Positions 41,098 through 52,095 of a stretch of 64,000 nt of DNA are shown here, piece after piece. A program made the position numbers and the translations under genes. Each line of letters starts with the position of its first letter. The stretch's first letter is position 1. Source of the DNA: Deinandra increscens subsp. villosa (Eukaryota; Streptophyta; Magnoliopsida; Asterales; Asteraceae); NCBI GenBank assembly GCA_039602395.1, contig JBCNJP010000010.1, forward strand, positions 93,091,729 through 93,155,728, in the 5' to 3' direction. Under the pieces are notes generated by a model. That model was not told the DNA's origin. It made no database searches and worked only from the letters and a program-made list of their open reading frames with translations.

Positions 41098-43500
41098 ATG
41101 TCAACATTAAATTCATCTGTGTTGATTCTTCCGATCCTCTTTTCCTTCATGCTTCCGATCATCCTGGACTCATTTTGGTTTCAAAAGCTTTTGATGGAAT
41201 TGGTTTTGCGTCCTGGAAGAGAGCAATGTCTATTGCTCTATCTGCCAAAAACAAAGCAGGTTTTGTCAATGGTGAGATCACTAGCACTGATACAACTCAA
41301 CATCATTGAAAAAGGTGCAATGATATGGTGATTTCGTGGATTCTCAATACCTTGACCAAAGACACCAGTGAGAGTGTTATGTACACTCAAACTGCCTCCT
41401 CACTTTGGAAAGAATTGGATGATCGATATGGACAGTCAAACGGTGCTAAGTTCTATGAACTTCAAAAGTCAATTGCTGAATTAAGTCAAGGTAATACTAG
41501 TATTGCTTCATATTTTGCCAAAATGAAGTCATTGTGGGATGAACTAAATGCACTTGATGTCATTCCTGCTTGTTCTTGTGCATCTTCAAAGCTTATTCTT
41601 AAAAGAGAAAATGATCATCGTCTATTTCAGTTCTTAATGGGATTGAATTCATCATATGATGTTATTAGAGGTGCTATATTGATGATGGATCCTCTTCCTA
41701 CTGTTAATAAGGCCAATTCATTGTTAATTCAAGATGAAAAGCTAAGAGAAGTTCATGCTTCTAATCAGTTCACTTCTGATGCAGTAGCAATGCATGCTAG
41801 TGACTAGATCTTATCAAAATAAAAAATATGATAACAAGAAGCTAATTTGTAGTCACTGTAAGAAAACTGGGCATTCTGTAGCAAAATGTTATAGAATAAT
41901 AGGATTTCCTAAGGATTTTAAGTTTACAAATCCTAGGAAGTTTTCTGCAAATGCTACGATTTCTGATGATGCTAATGTGATTTATGATTCCTCTTTGAGC
42001 AACATTGCTAGTTTGTCCAAAGATGAATGTAACCAGTTGTTACAGCTGTTGCAGAAGACTCAGCAAGATCCTACACCAATAGTTATTGATTTTGCAAACT
42101 TTGCAGGTATCATGGCCTCTAATTTATTTGAGATATCTCCTAAGTATGTCAAATGGATTATAGACACATGGGCAAGTAGTCACATGTGTTGTGATGAAAA
42201 ACTTTTCACTAATATACAAAATCTTTCCAAACCTGCTCTTATCAGTCTTTCTAATGGTCAAGTTCTTACAGCACACAAAATTGGGGATATCCAATTTTCA
42301 TATCTCTTGACCATTTCTAATGTTCTTTTCCTTCCTGATTTAAAACACAATCTTCTTTCTATTCCTAGAATTTGTGTGGACCTCAATGGTATCATTCAAT
42401 TCAACTCATCATGTTGTACATTGCAGGACCGTTTACTGAAGAGGCCAGTGGTGCTTGGTAATCTCATCAATGGATTATACTTGCTGAAACAAGATCCAAT
42501 GTTTCTTTAACAAAATTCTAATAATGCTGAATTCTCTTGTTTTTCAAATTTCAGTTGTAATTCTGTGATTTCTTCTCAAGTTTGGCACAATAGACTTGGG
42601 CATTTGCCATTTTACAAACTGAAATCTTTACATGTTTGTCATAATTCCAATATTAAAGATGATACTCCCTGTTCCATTTGTCCTCATGCTAGGCAGCATA
42701 GGCTACCTTTTCCTAAAAGTAGCAGAGCTACTTCTGCTATTTTTGATCTCATTCACATAGATGTCTGGGGACCCTATAACATTCTTACATATAATGGATA
42801 TAGATACTTCTTAACTATAGTTGATGACTATAGTAGAGTAACTTGGACCTATCTTTTGAGCACAAAGAGTAATGCCTTTGATATTCTGAAATCAATCTTG
42901 TCATGGTCAAAACTCAATTTCAAAAATCAGTAAAATGTATTATAGATCAGATAATGCATTGGAATTAGGAACAAGTTCTTCTGTTGCTGATTTTTTGCTT
43001 AAAGAGGGTATTATTCATCAAACTTCTTGTGTGGCAACCCCTCAACAAAATGGGGTTGTTGAAAGAAAACACAAGCAACTTTTAGAGACTACAAGAGCTC
43101 CTCCTGTCCTTCCTAACCAGCAGCAACCCAATGCTCATCACATGCAAAGCCGATCGAAAACAGGAATATCCAAGCCAAAACCTTGTTACAATCTTGCTGC
43201 TACCTCGGACGTTTCACCAATCCCCATTTCCTACCTAAAAACCTTATCGGACCCTAACTAGCTTCGGGCCATGAATGATGAATTTAGTTCCTTGCAGGTT
43301 AATGACACATGGGAGCTTGTTCCTCGGCCTATGGACCGCCCGATTATCAGATTGATGTGGCTCTTTCACCATAAATTTAAGGCCGATGGGACGCTAGACA
43401 GTAAGACAGGTACAAGGCTAGACTTGTGTGCAATGGGAAATCTCAAATGGTTGGTATCGACTACATGGAAACCTTTAGTCCAGCCGTGAAACCGGCCACA
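41098..43500 (+). pseudogene. Degenerate Ty1/copia gag-pol
   Basis: ATG at 41098. The gag (SWKRAMSIALSAKNKAGF in a shifted frame, then LWKELDDRYGQSNGAKFYEL) is followed by a CCHC knuckle (CSHCKKTGHSVAKC). The protease site reads WIIDTWASSHM, where the family has DTGASSHM, so Gly is replaced by Trp. The integrase has a VWHNRLGHLPFYKL finger, HIDVWGPY, YRSDNALE and PQQNGVVERKHK. Just after this point, at ~43100, sequence jumps in frame to the RT N-terminus (MQSRSKTGI, MNDEFSSLQVNDTWELVP), deleting the integrase C-terminus and linker. Several frameshifts and stops (e.g. TAG at 43259) are present. The rest of RT and RNase H falls in or beyond the N gap. Confidence 0.88.
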
Positions 43501-44000
43501 NNNNNNNNNNNNNNNNNNNNNNNNNNNNNNNNNNNNNNNNNNNNNNNNNNNNNNNNNNNNNNNNNNNNNNNNNNNNNNNNNNNNNNNNNNNNNNNNNNNN
43601 NNNNNNNNNNNNNNNNNNNNNNNNNNNNNNNNNNNNNNNNNNNNNNNNNNNNNNNNNNNNNNNNNNNNNNNNNNNNNNNNNNNNNNNNNNNNNNNNNNNN
43701 NNNNNNNNNNNNNNNNNNNNNNNNNNNNNNNNNNNNNNNNNNNNNNNNNNNNNNNNNNNNNNNNNNNNNNNNNNNNNNNNNNNNNNNNNNNNNNNNNNNN
43801 NNNNNNNNNNNNNNNNNNNNNNNNNNNNNNNNNNNNNNNNNNNNNNNNNNNNNNNNNNNNNNNNNNNNNNNNNNNNNNNNNNNNNNNNNNNNNNNNNNNN
43901 NNNNNNNNNNNNNNNNNNNNNNNNNNNNNNNNNNNNNNNNNNNNNNNNNNNNNNNNNNNNNNNNNNNNNNNNNNNNNNNNNNNNNNNNNNNNNNNNNNNN
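43501..44000. other. Assembly gap (500 N)
   Basis: Exactly 500 N, so probably a placeholder of unknown length. It separates a + strand copia RT from a minus-strand Tekay RNase H. Missing here are the copia 3' end and the integrase and 3' LTR of Tekay element 2. Confidence 0.98.
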
Positions 44001-44219
44001 TGTAAGCCTTACCAGGGTAATACAAGATCTCACAATCATAATCCTTAATTAACTCCAACCATCTTCGCTGTCTCATATTCAAATCTTTCTGCTCAAAGAA
44101 ATACTTCGAACTCTTATGATCACTGTAAATAGTACACTTCACCCCATATAGATAATGCCTCCATAACTCAAGTGCAAACACAACAACTGCTAACTCTAGA
44201 TCATGGGTTGGATAATTTA
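44001..44219 (-). pseudogene. Tekay-like element 2, pol fragment (RNase H), left of nested insertion
   Basis: Reads FALELWRHYLYGVKCTIYSD, then MRQRRWLELIKDYDCEI and YYPGKA on the minus strand, the chromovirus RNase H. It is the continuation of pol at 56186-57993: the reading stops at the ATTTA target site and resumes on the other side of the nested element 3. It runs into the N gap downstream. Confidence 0.88.
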
Positions 44220-46672
44220 TGTCACACCCCGCCCCACCGCGCCCTGCCAGGCGCGGGGGAGAGGAGAGTGGGACCGGCCGCCCGTATCAGAACACGCGGA
44301 AGCAAACAGATAGATGCAAGATCACAAGGTCAACACACATAAACAGACGACCCGTCCAATACAAAATCAAATACAAACCATAATGGACTTAATATGTTAA
44401 GTCTTAAGTGATACACATCAGTCTACGCCCAGGCAGAACCTAAGGCTACCAACACGGTCAAAGGAAAAAGACAACAATAACAAAGGATAGTCATGACGGG
44501 GAACAAATCCCAAAATCAACCAAATCAACCCCAACGGGTACAAAACCCAACTCGTCCCTAACATCCAAACGTGACATCCACCCAAAGCTTTACTTACCTG
44601 CACATGAACCAAAAATACGTCAACAACAAAAGTTGTTGGTGAGTCGTAGCGCGTTTGACTCAAATCCAAGTTTCCACAAATCAAGTAACAATACTGTGCC
44701 TGTTATAAATTCCTATGGTTAAACCAGCACTCCGGGGGTACGATCCTACGGCCGCACGCCTCCCTTTGTGGACTAGGCATATACGCCATCACCCGACCCC
44801 TAATGGATCCAACAAACGGGTATGAGACACCTTGATCTACCTCTACAGCTGTATTGGTGCAATATATGTCTTTGTGGCCTAACACTAAGGCCCAAATTAA
44901 CCATACTAATCAACATGAACATCTCGTAACATGCGAGTTTAAATTTATAACACGGTAACAAAATACCTAAGCACAGTAACAAACAAACAAGCAATAGTTT
45001 GACATGGTTCATGTACACCCCAAAACGTTAAAAAGTTAAAGTAGGGGAAAAGCTATCAACTCACAGATATCAAATGGTGGATCAAGCAAGCGTCACAGGG
45101 CACGAGAATCCAAACGTCCAAGTGTATCACAGTGGCAAGTCTATTATAATGATATATACATAAATATATCAGAACCTATCCGCAATTATATATGCTCAAG
45201 CAATTTGTAGCAACAATAACTAACAAAATGGGAGGTTTAACAATACTCCCGGGAACATACCGAGCGGACAACAAACACCCGACGAGATCATAGGGCCCCA
45301 ACCGGGAAGTGAAATATCTTTACTAGAAACCAAAATGCCCATACTCGTGAAAATAATCAAACCGGGTCGCTCGATATTTCCCAAAACACAAAACAAAATC
45401 ACTAATTCTGGTCACAGGGTCGATGCGGGCCGCAACAGGGTCATCCAAAGGCGATGCACCCCGCAACGACTATTTTGTCTTTTAGTGACTTTTTCCAAAT
45501 TTGCATTTTTAGCTCGTTTCGACAACGGGGTTTCGTTCCCAACACTTCCAGTAGCAAAGTACTCAATTTTTAGGCACTGAGGGCCTATCCATCCAAAGGT
45601 ACAAGTCCCGGTTTTCTCCCAAATTTACCCAAAATCATATTACAAGCGGTTTTGACCAATTCCAATTAATCCAACACTTTGGTTTCCACCTATGGACTGA
45701 TTCTAACTCAGTTTTAGGGCCAAGAGCCACTGAGATCATCCAGGTGTCATTAACCCATTTCAAAGAGTCCAAAATGCTCGGTTTCCGAGTTTTAACACTA
45801 GTATACAACAAGAGGGGTCTCCACCTATTGGACCAAACTCATTTTGTAGTCATTTACTACTGAGATGGTCAGGTTTCCCAGACCTAAGCTCAAGTTCTCA
45901 ATCTAAACCCAAAATATCAACATGCATGCATTAACTAGTTGTACCTTGTGTAAGAAAACTTGTACTAAAGCGAATCCAAGCGGGTCTTTACAATCCCAGC
46001 CTCCTAGCACCCTCCAGAACTTGAATCTACCCTTGCATGCACCATCCATATCAGATTTAGGCAATGGATCATCCAAAAATGCAATCTAGAGCAAAACCCG
46101 ATCATAACTAACCTTGGTTCACCACACGAGCACTCCCACACGCCTTTGATCACTCTTGATCATCCATGCATGCCTGGTAATGATGAAGATTCACAGATCA
46201 GAGGAGGAACCCAGAAAACTATAGCGAAACTCTTATGAAAATGGGGGTTAGAAACTTACCCGAACACTTTAGAACTCGTATAGGCTTGAAATTCGACGCA
46301 CGAGGCTTCCCTTGGCCGGATTCTTCCCTCTTAGGTGAAGGGGGACGGAGAAACCGAGAGTTCTTGAAGTGGGGGAAGTGAAAAATGAGCAGAAATGAGC
46401 AAAAACTCATTTTTATAGACCTGGGGATCAATGCGGGCTGCATCGGATTACTTCAGCGGGCGATATGCCCCGCATTGTCATCAGGATATCTCGCGGATCT
46501 TTTCCGGGTAGCGCACCCGACCCGGCGACCCGTTACACGATGCGGGCTGCATTGCTTCAAAAGAAACATGATGCGCCCCGTATCATTCCAGAAAAGAAAA
46601 AAAAACTTTTTCCTTTTTATTTTTCTTGGAAAAATCCAATCCGATTCTCGAGGTTTATCCAGGGATGTTACA
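44220..46672 (-). mobile_element. 3' LTR of Tekay-like element 3 (2,453 bp)
   Basis: On the minus strand it begins TGTAACATCCCTGG and ends GGGGCGGGGTGTGACA. A TATAAAAATGAG promoter box lies at ~46419-46405. It differs from the 5' LTR by about four substitutions and one base of length by eye. Confidence 0.95.
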
Positions 46673-46706
46673 TCCTTCCCCCCTTAAAAGAATTCCGTCC
46701 CGGAAT

Positions 46707-49700
46707 TCACTTAGCCTCAAAAAGGTGGGGGTACTTCCTTTGCATATCCACTTCTGACTCCCAAGTGTACTCGGGTCCACGCCGAGCATCCCATCTAACC
46801 TTAACCATCGGAATCTTCTTTCTGCGCAATTTCTTCACAATTCTCTCAACAATCTCAACCGGCTTTTCTGTGAAATTTAGTTTCTCGTCCACATGAATCT
46901 CTTTCAATGGAGTTGCTAGTGCTTCATCAACCATACATTTGCGGAGATTCGATACATGAAATACATCATGAACTCCACTGAGTTCTTCGGGTAAGTCCAA
47001 TTGATAGGCTACCTTGCCGACTTTGGATATAATCTTGAAAGGTCCAATATAGCGAGGACTTAGCTTTCCTCTCTTTCCAAACCGAATAATCCCTTTCCAA
47101 GGGGATATTTTAAGCATTACCATATCTCCTTCCTTGAATTCCAATGGCCTACGACGACGATCGGCATAACACTTCTGCCGATCCTGTGCAGCTTTAAGCT
47201 TTTCTCGAATTTCTCGAACCTTATCATTCGTAGCCATAACCAACTCTGGTCCTGTAAGTTTCCCTTCTCCAACTTCAGACCAACACAATGGTACTCTACA
47301 TTTCCTTCCATATAGAGCTTCAAACGGCGCCATTTCTATACTAGAGTGATAACTGTTGTTATATGAAAACTCTATCAATGGTAGGTGGGTGTCCCAACTG
47401 CCACCAAATTCCATCACACATGCTCTCAGCATGTCTTCTAAGGTTTGGATGGTTCTTTCACTCTGCCCATCCGTCTGTGGATGATATGCCGTACTCAATT
47501 TCACTTTAGTCCCCAACGCTTCCTGAAGACTTTGCCAGAAATGGGAAGTAAATCGGCCATCTCTATCAGACACAATTGATAATGGAACTCCATGCCTTGA
47601 CACTATTTCATTTACATAAATCTTGGCCAATTGTTCTGTGGGGTAAGTTTCCTTAATCGGCAAAAAGTGAGCTGACTTTGTCAATCGGTCCACGATTACC
47701 CAAATAGCATCATTACCACTCCTAGTTTTAGGAAGCTTGGTTACAAAATCCATAGTCACCATGTCCCATTTCCATTCGGGTATTTCTAGAGGTTGTAGTA
47801 AACCAGCAGGTTTCTGATGCTCAGCTTTTACCTGCAAACACGTATGGCATTTCCCCACATACTCGGCAATTGCTCTCTTCATCCCCGGCCACCAATAGTG
47901 GGGTCGCAAATTCTGGTACATCTTATCATTACCAGGGTGCATCATATACTTAGACTTATGCGCTTCACGAAGGATCATTTCACGGAGACCACCTCCCTTT
48001 GGCACCCAAATTCTATTTCCCAATCTAAGGATACCATCTGGTCCCTTAGTAAGGCGACCCACGATGGTCATCATTTCTTCCTTTCTATTCACCTCCGGAT
48101 CGGCTATTTGCTCCTTTTGAGCTTTCAAAATTTCACCGATCAGATCGACACGCACATCTATTCTCATCGCACGAACCCTCAGGGGCTTGGCTCTTTCCTT
48201 TCTACTCAATGCGTCAGCCACCACATTGGCTTTTCCAGGATGGTACTTTATCTCACAATCATAATCACTTAACACCTCCATCCAACGCCTTTGACGCATG
48301 TTTAGTTCCTTCTGATTGAACAAATGCTGCAAACTTTTATGATCAGAGAAAACCACAAACTTCGTTCCATAGAGATAGTGCCTCCAAATCTTTAGGGCAA
48401 ACACTACCGCACCGAGTTCCAGATCATGCGTAGTGTAATTCTTCTCATGCGTCTTTAGTTGCCTTGATGCATAGGCGATCACTTTGTTTCGCTGCATCAG
48501 TACACATCCTAACCCGTTGATCGATGCATCACAGTAAACAACAAAATCTTTTGTTCCTTCAGGTAAGGAAAGAATAGGAGCGGTGCTCAACTTTCGCTTC
48601 AGAAGTTCAAACGCATCAGTGTGTTTCTGCTTCCAATCCCACTTTGCATTTTTCTGAGTTAACGCGGTTAACGGTGTTGCTATTTTAGAGAAATCCTGTA
48701 TGAATCGCCTATAGTAACCTGCTAAGCCCAAAAATCTTCTAATTTCTGTCGGAGACTTAGGTTGTTCCCAATTCATTACCGCTTCAACCTTAGCTGGGTC
48801 CACTTGAATTCCAGCATCACTCACAATATGACCCAAAAATTGAACTTCACGAAGCCAGAATTCACACTTAGAAAATTTGGCATAAAGTTTCTCAAATCTT
48901 AGTACCTCTAAAATCTTTCTAAGGTGTTCTTCATGCTCCTTCCTTGTTCGTGAATAAATCAATATGTCATCTATGAAGACAATTACAAACTTATCGAGGT
49001 AGGGTTTACACACTCGGTTCATTAAATCCATAAAGACTGCAGGCGCGTTTGTCAATCCAAACGGCATCACGGTGAACTCATAGTGCCCATATCTTGTCCT
49101 AAATGCAGTTCTTGGAACATCTTCTTCTCTAACCCTTACTTGGTGATATCCAGATCTTAAGTCGATCTTTGAGAAGTAACTTGCTCCTTGGAGCTGATCA
49201 AACAAATCATCTATGCGAGGGAGTGGGTATCTATTCTTGATCGTTACCTTGTTGAGCTCACGGTAGTCAATGCACATGCGGAAAGACCCATCCTTCTTCT
49301 TTACAAACAACACGGGTGCTCCCCACGGGGACGAACTAGGCCGGATAAATCCTTTATCCAGAAGGTCTTGCAGTTGACTCTTAAGTTCTTGCATCTCTGA
49401 TGGTGCAAGGCGATAAGGCGCTTTAGCTATCGGTGTCGTCCCTGGTGCCAATTCAATTTGAAACTCCACTTGTCGCACAGGTGGCAATCCCGGTAGCTCA
49501 TCCGGAAACACATCGGCGAATTCCGAAACAACGGGTACATCTTCAACCCTTTTCTCGTGAGGGACTTCTACCAAGTTAGCCAGGAAAGCATGGCATCCTT
49601 TCTTCATGCATTTGTTCGCCTTGAGCATTGAAATTAACTTCAAAGGTCGTGCTTGGCGGTCTCCAACGATAGTGTGCACCTTGCCCTCTGCTGACTCTAC

Positions 49701-51458
49701 TTCCACAATCTTCTTATCACAGTGGATCTTGGCCCGATAGCGGGTCAACCAATCCATACCAAGTACAATATCAAATTCACTCAAAGCCATGGGTAACAAT
49801 TCAAGATCAAATAAGGCATCATCTATTCTTAGTTGGCAACATCTAACAATTTCAGGAATGCTAATCTCCTGCCCACTAGCAGTTTCTACAACATAGGGTC
49901 TATCTAAGGCATGTAAAGCACATTTCAATTTGGGTAAACACGAAGTGGTCACGAAACTCCTATTAGCTCCAGAGTCAAACAATATACTAACAAACACATT
50001 GTTCACAGAGAACATACCAGATATAACATCATCACTATTACGAGCCTCTTCAGCAGTCATGATAAACAATCGAGGTTTACCTTTTAGACCTCCGCCATCT
50101 CTGCCCCTGTTTTTGTCTTTGGCAGCATCCTTGGGTTTTGGGCAGTCAGCGATTTTATGTCCTCTGTCGCCGCAGTTATAACAGGTAGCAGGCTTTGTGC
50201 ACTGATTTGCAAAGTGACCAACCGTGTTGCACTTGTAACATGTAGGCCTTTCTCCCCTGTAGTCTCTGCCTTTCTCATCCCTGCCTTTCTTTCTATCTCC
50301 CCTGCGATTTCGGTCACGGTCCCTTCTCTTTCCCTCAAACTTCTTATGGTGCCCTGACGATTCATCCCTTTTCCCAGATTGGCGGTTCCACTCATCACAT
50401 AGAGTGCCAGTCAAATTCATGGCAGATTTCAAAGTGCGAGGTCGAGAAGCTCTCACATCTGCCCTGATTACTGGGCTTAGACCATACAGAAATCGACGAA
50501 TTTGAGTCTCCTCCTCCTTTGCCATGTGGGGAACAAGGTTCAGCAGCTCATTGAACCTGTTAATGTATGACATGTAATCTGACCCCTTCATCTCCAAGTG
50601 AATAAACTCATTTTCCAACTTCTCAGACTCATTTTCTGGCAAAAACTTTTCCAACACTAATCTGCGGAACTTATTCCAACCCATCAAGTAAGTTTTGGTC
50701 TTGCCTCTTTTGTTCAGCTCCGCTTTCCACCAATTCAAAGCGGGTCCTTTAAATGATTGAGAAGCAAACTTGATTTTGTCTCTCTCTGCACACTCGCTGA
50801 TATCCAGCGCGCTTTCAACCTCATCCAACCAGTTTAGTGCCTCAGTGGCACTTTTGTCACCCCTAAAGATTCCTGGTTTACTCGCCATGTATGTCTTGTA
50901 GCTGCAACCCCTCTGGTATGCTTTTCGTTTCTCCTTTCGCTCTCTCTTTGCTTCGCGCTCCTCAGAGCTGTCAGAATCTGAACTGTACTTGCGACGCCTC
51001 TTAGGCTCGCTCCTCGAGCTTGCAGAAGACTCTTCTCTAACCCTTTTACGCTTCTCAGACCTTGGCTTTCGGGAACTTGCGGAGGATTCATCTCTCACCG
51101 TCTTCCGTTTTTCAGAATTAGATTTCCTATGATGGTTCGATTCGGTTCTTTCTTCAATTCTGGATTTCTGTCCTTCAGGTTCAACGTGTTTCTTACCCAG
51201 TCTCTTCTCCTGAGCAACTAAGTTTGGGAATGCAGTTGCAATCCCGTCAGCAATCAGTTTCTGGAACCTTTCTTCCTGCTCTTTTTCTCGCCTCTGCTCG
51301 GAGGTTAGAGGGTTTTCATTCACAATACGCAAGGAGTTGTTGTCATCTTCATCATCGCTCTGTTCAACAGTATTCTTTAGAATATCACCACCATTCTTGG
51401 GATCGTCAGTAGCATGATGTGTCCTTCTCGTAGTCCTGCTAGTAGTAGCCTTCATCAT
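46707..51458 (-). CDS. Tekay-like element 3 gag-pol polyprotein with chromodomain (1,583 aa), intact
   Basis: The first ATG is at 51458 (MMKATTSRTTRRT); the frame is open ~20 codons further upstream without an ATG. Domains in order: basic/serine-rich N-terminus; gag core (~200-360: WLDEVESALDISEC, GPALNWWKAEL); two CCHC knuckles (CYKCNTVGHFANQC, CYNCGDRGHKIADC); protease (ILFDSGANRSFV); RT (RMCIDYRELNKVT, MPFGLTNAPAVF, FIDDILIYSR); RNase H (VYCDASINGLGCVL, VVFSDHKSLQHLF). Integrase has the HHCC finger (HKSKYMMHPGNDKMY, CHTCLQVKAEH), MDFVTKLP, SIVSDRDGRFTS and QTDGQSERTIQ, so the D-D-E set is present. A C-terminal chromodomain follows (LNFTEKPVEIVERIV, VKVRWDARRGPEYTWE). No stop or frameshift occurs. 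An acceptor-like AAATTTCAG lies just before the ATG. Confidence 0.96.
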   Translation of the reverse strand: MMKATTSRTTRRTHHATDDPKNGGDILKNTVEQSDDEDDNNSLRIVNENPLTSEQRREKEQEERFQKLIADGIATAFPNLVAQEKRLGKKHVEPEGQKSRIEERTESNHHRKSNSEKRKTVRDESSASSRKPRSEKRKRVREESSASSRSEPKRRRKYSSDSDSSEEREAKRERKEKRKAYQRGCSYKTYMASKPGIFRGDKSATEALNWLDEVESALDISECAERDKIKFASQSFKGPALNWWKAELNKRGKTKTYLMGWNKFRRLVLEKFLPENESEKLENEFIHLEMKGSDYMSYINRFNELLNLVPHMAKEEETQIRRFLYGLSPVIRADVRASRPRTLKSAMNLTGTLCDEWNRQSGKRDESSGHHKKFEGKRRDRDRNRRGDRKKGRDEKGRDYRGERPTCYKCNTVGHFANQCTKPATCYNCGDRGHKIADCPKPKDAAKDKNRGRDGGGLKGKPRLFIMTAEEARNSDDVISGMFSVNNVFVSILFDSGANRSFVTTSCLPKLKCALHALDRPYVVETASGQEISIPEIVRCCQLRIDDALFDLELLPMALSEFDIVLGMDWLTRYRAKIHCDKKIVEVESAEGKVHTIVGDRQARPLKLISMLKANKCMKKGCHAFLANLVEVPHEKRVEDVPVVSEFADVFPDELPGLPPVRQVEFQIELAPGTTPIAKAPYRLAPSEMQELKSQLQDLLDKGFIRPSSSPWGAPVLFVKKKDGSFRMCIDYRELNKVTIKNRYPLPRIDDLFDQLQGASYFSKIDLRSGYHQVRVREEDVPRTAFRTRYGHYEFTVMPFGLTNAPAVFMDLMNRVCKPYLDKFVIVFIDDILIYSRTRKEHEEHLRKILEVLRFEKLYAKFSKCEFWLREVQFLGHIVSDAGIQVDPAKVEAVMNWEQPKSPTEIRRFLGLAGYYRRFIQDFSKIATPLTALTQKNAKWDWKQKHTDAFELLKRKLSTAPILSLPEGTKDFVVYCDASINGLGCVLMQRNKVIAYASRQLKTHEKNYTTHDLELGAVVFALKIWRHYLYGTKFVVFSDHKSLQHLFNQKELNMRQRRWMEVLSDYDCEIKYHPGKANVVADALSRKERAKPLRVRAMRIDVRVDLIGEILKAQKEQIADPEVNRKEEMMTIVGRLTKGPDGILRLGNRIWVPKGGGLREMILREAHKSKYMMHPGNDKMYQNLRPHYWWPGMKRAIAEYVGKCHTCLQVKAEHQKPAGLLQPLEIPEWKWDMVTMDFVTKLPKTRSGNDAIWVIVDRLTKSAHFLPIKETYPTEQLAKIYVNEIVSRHGVPLSIVSDRDGRFTSHFWQSLQEALGTKVKLSTAYHPQTDGQSERTIQTLEDMLRACVMEFGGSWDTHLPLIEFSYNNSYHSSIEMAPFEALYGRKCRVPLCWSEVGEGKLTGPELVMATNDKVREIREKLKAAQDRQKCYADRRRRPLEFKEGDMVMLKISPWKGIIRFGKRGKLSPRYIGPFKIISKVGKVAYQLDLPEELSGVHDVFHVSNLRKCMVDEALATPLKEIHVDEKLNFTEKPVEIVERIVKKLRRKKIPMVKVRWDARRGPEYTWESEVDMQRKYPHLFEAK

Positions 51459-52095
51459 TGGCTGAAATTTGGATGGAACGCAATTAGAATTTCCACAAAG
51501 GTTCAAATAGACTCCCACAAACGCAACTGTGATACGGACATATATCCTTAGGAGTTATTCAAACGGGGGAACAAACGCTTGCTTCGGTCTTGCCCCTAAC
51601 AAGTGTGGACCATAGGGAAGCATAGCTTCGGTCCAAGTCATCGGGGATGCGCGGAGGATACCTATCGGATACACCCGGAACAGGGGGCTCACGAAACTAA
51701 GCAGTGTCATGACTATCAAGGGAAACAAAGGATAATGGAGTTCTAAGCAATTCCTACACATTAGGCAACCACTTACTCCTAGTCTCAACAAGCTATACAA
51801 TCCCTAGTGCAATCGAATCCACAATCAACAAATCACAACAACACTAGGATTTATTAAACCACAATACCATAACAAGTCTTACATAAGTTCCTAGCGTAAG
51901 TACTATGACCACAATATCCTGATCACAATACATCAACCACTAAAAGTACCATAACAACAACACAGATACAAGTCTGAAAGTACAACAGAACTACAACAAG
52001 TACAGACAGTTGACAATCAAAATACATCAGAAACACAACCACACGGTAGAATGACAAGAATCACAACATCCACAATCATCAACAACGATCGATCC
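51459..52095 (-). other. Spacer between extra ORF and gag in element 3
   Basis: About 640 bases without a supported gene; short minus frames such as 51555-51800 show no domain. If gag is translated from a spliced RNA, the intron acceptor would be at the right-hand edge of gag (AAATTTCAG). Confidence 0.5.

Noticed and set aside
46385..46896. Long + strand frames over the LTR and gag-pol end, repeated at 55898-56343
   Set aside because: They are shadows of LTR and minus-strand coding sequence, duplicated because the LTR is duplicated.
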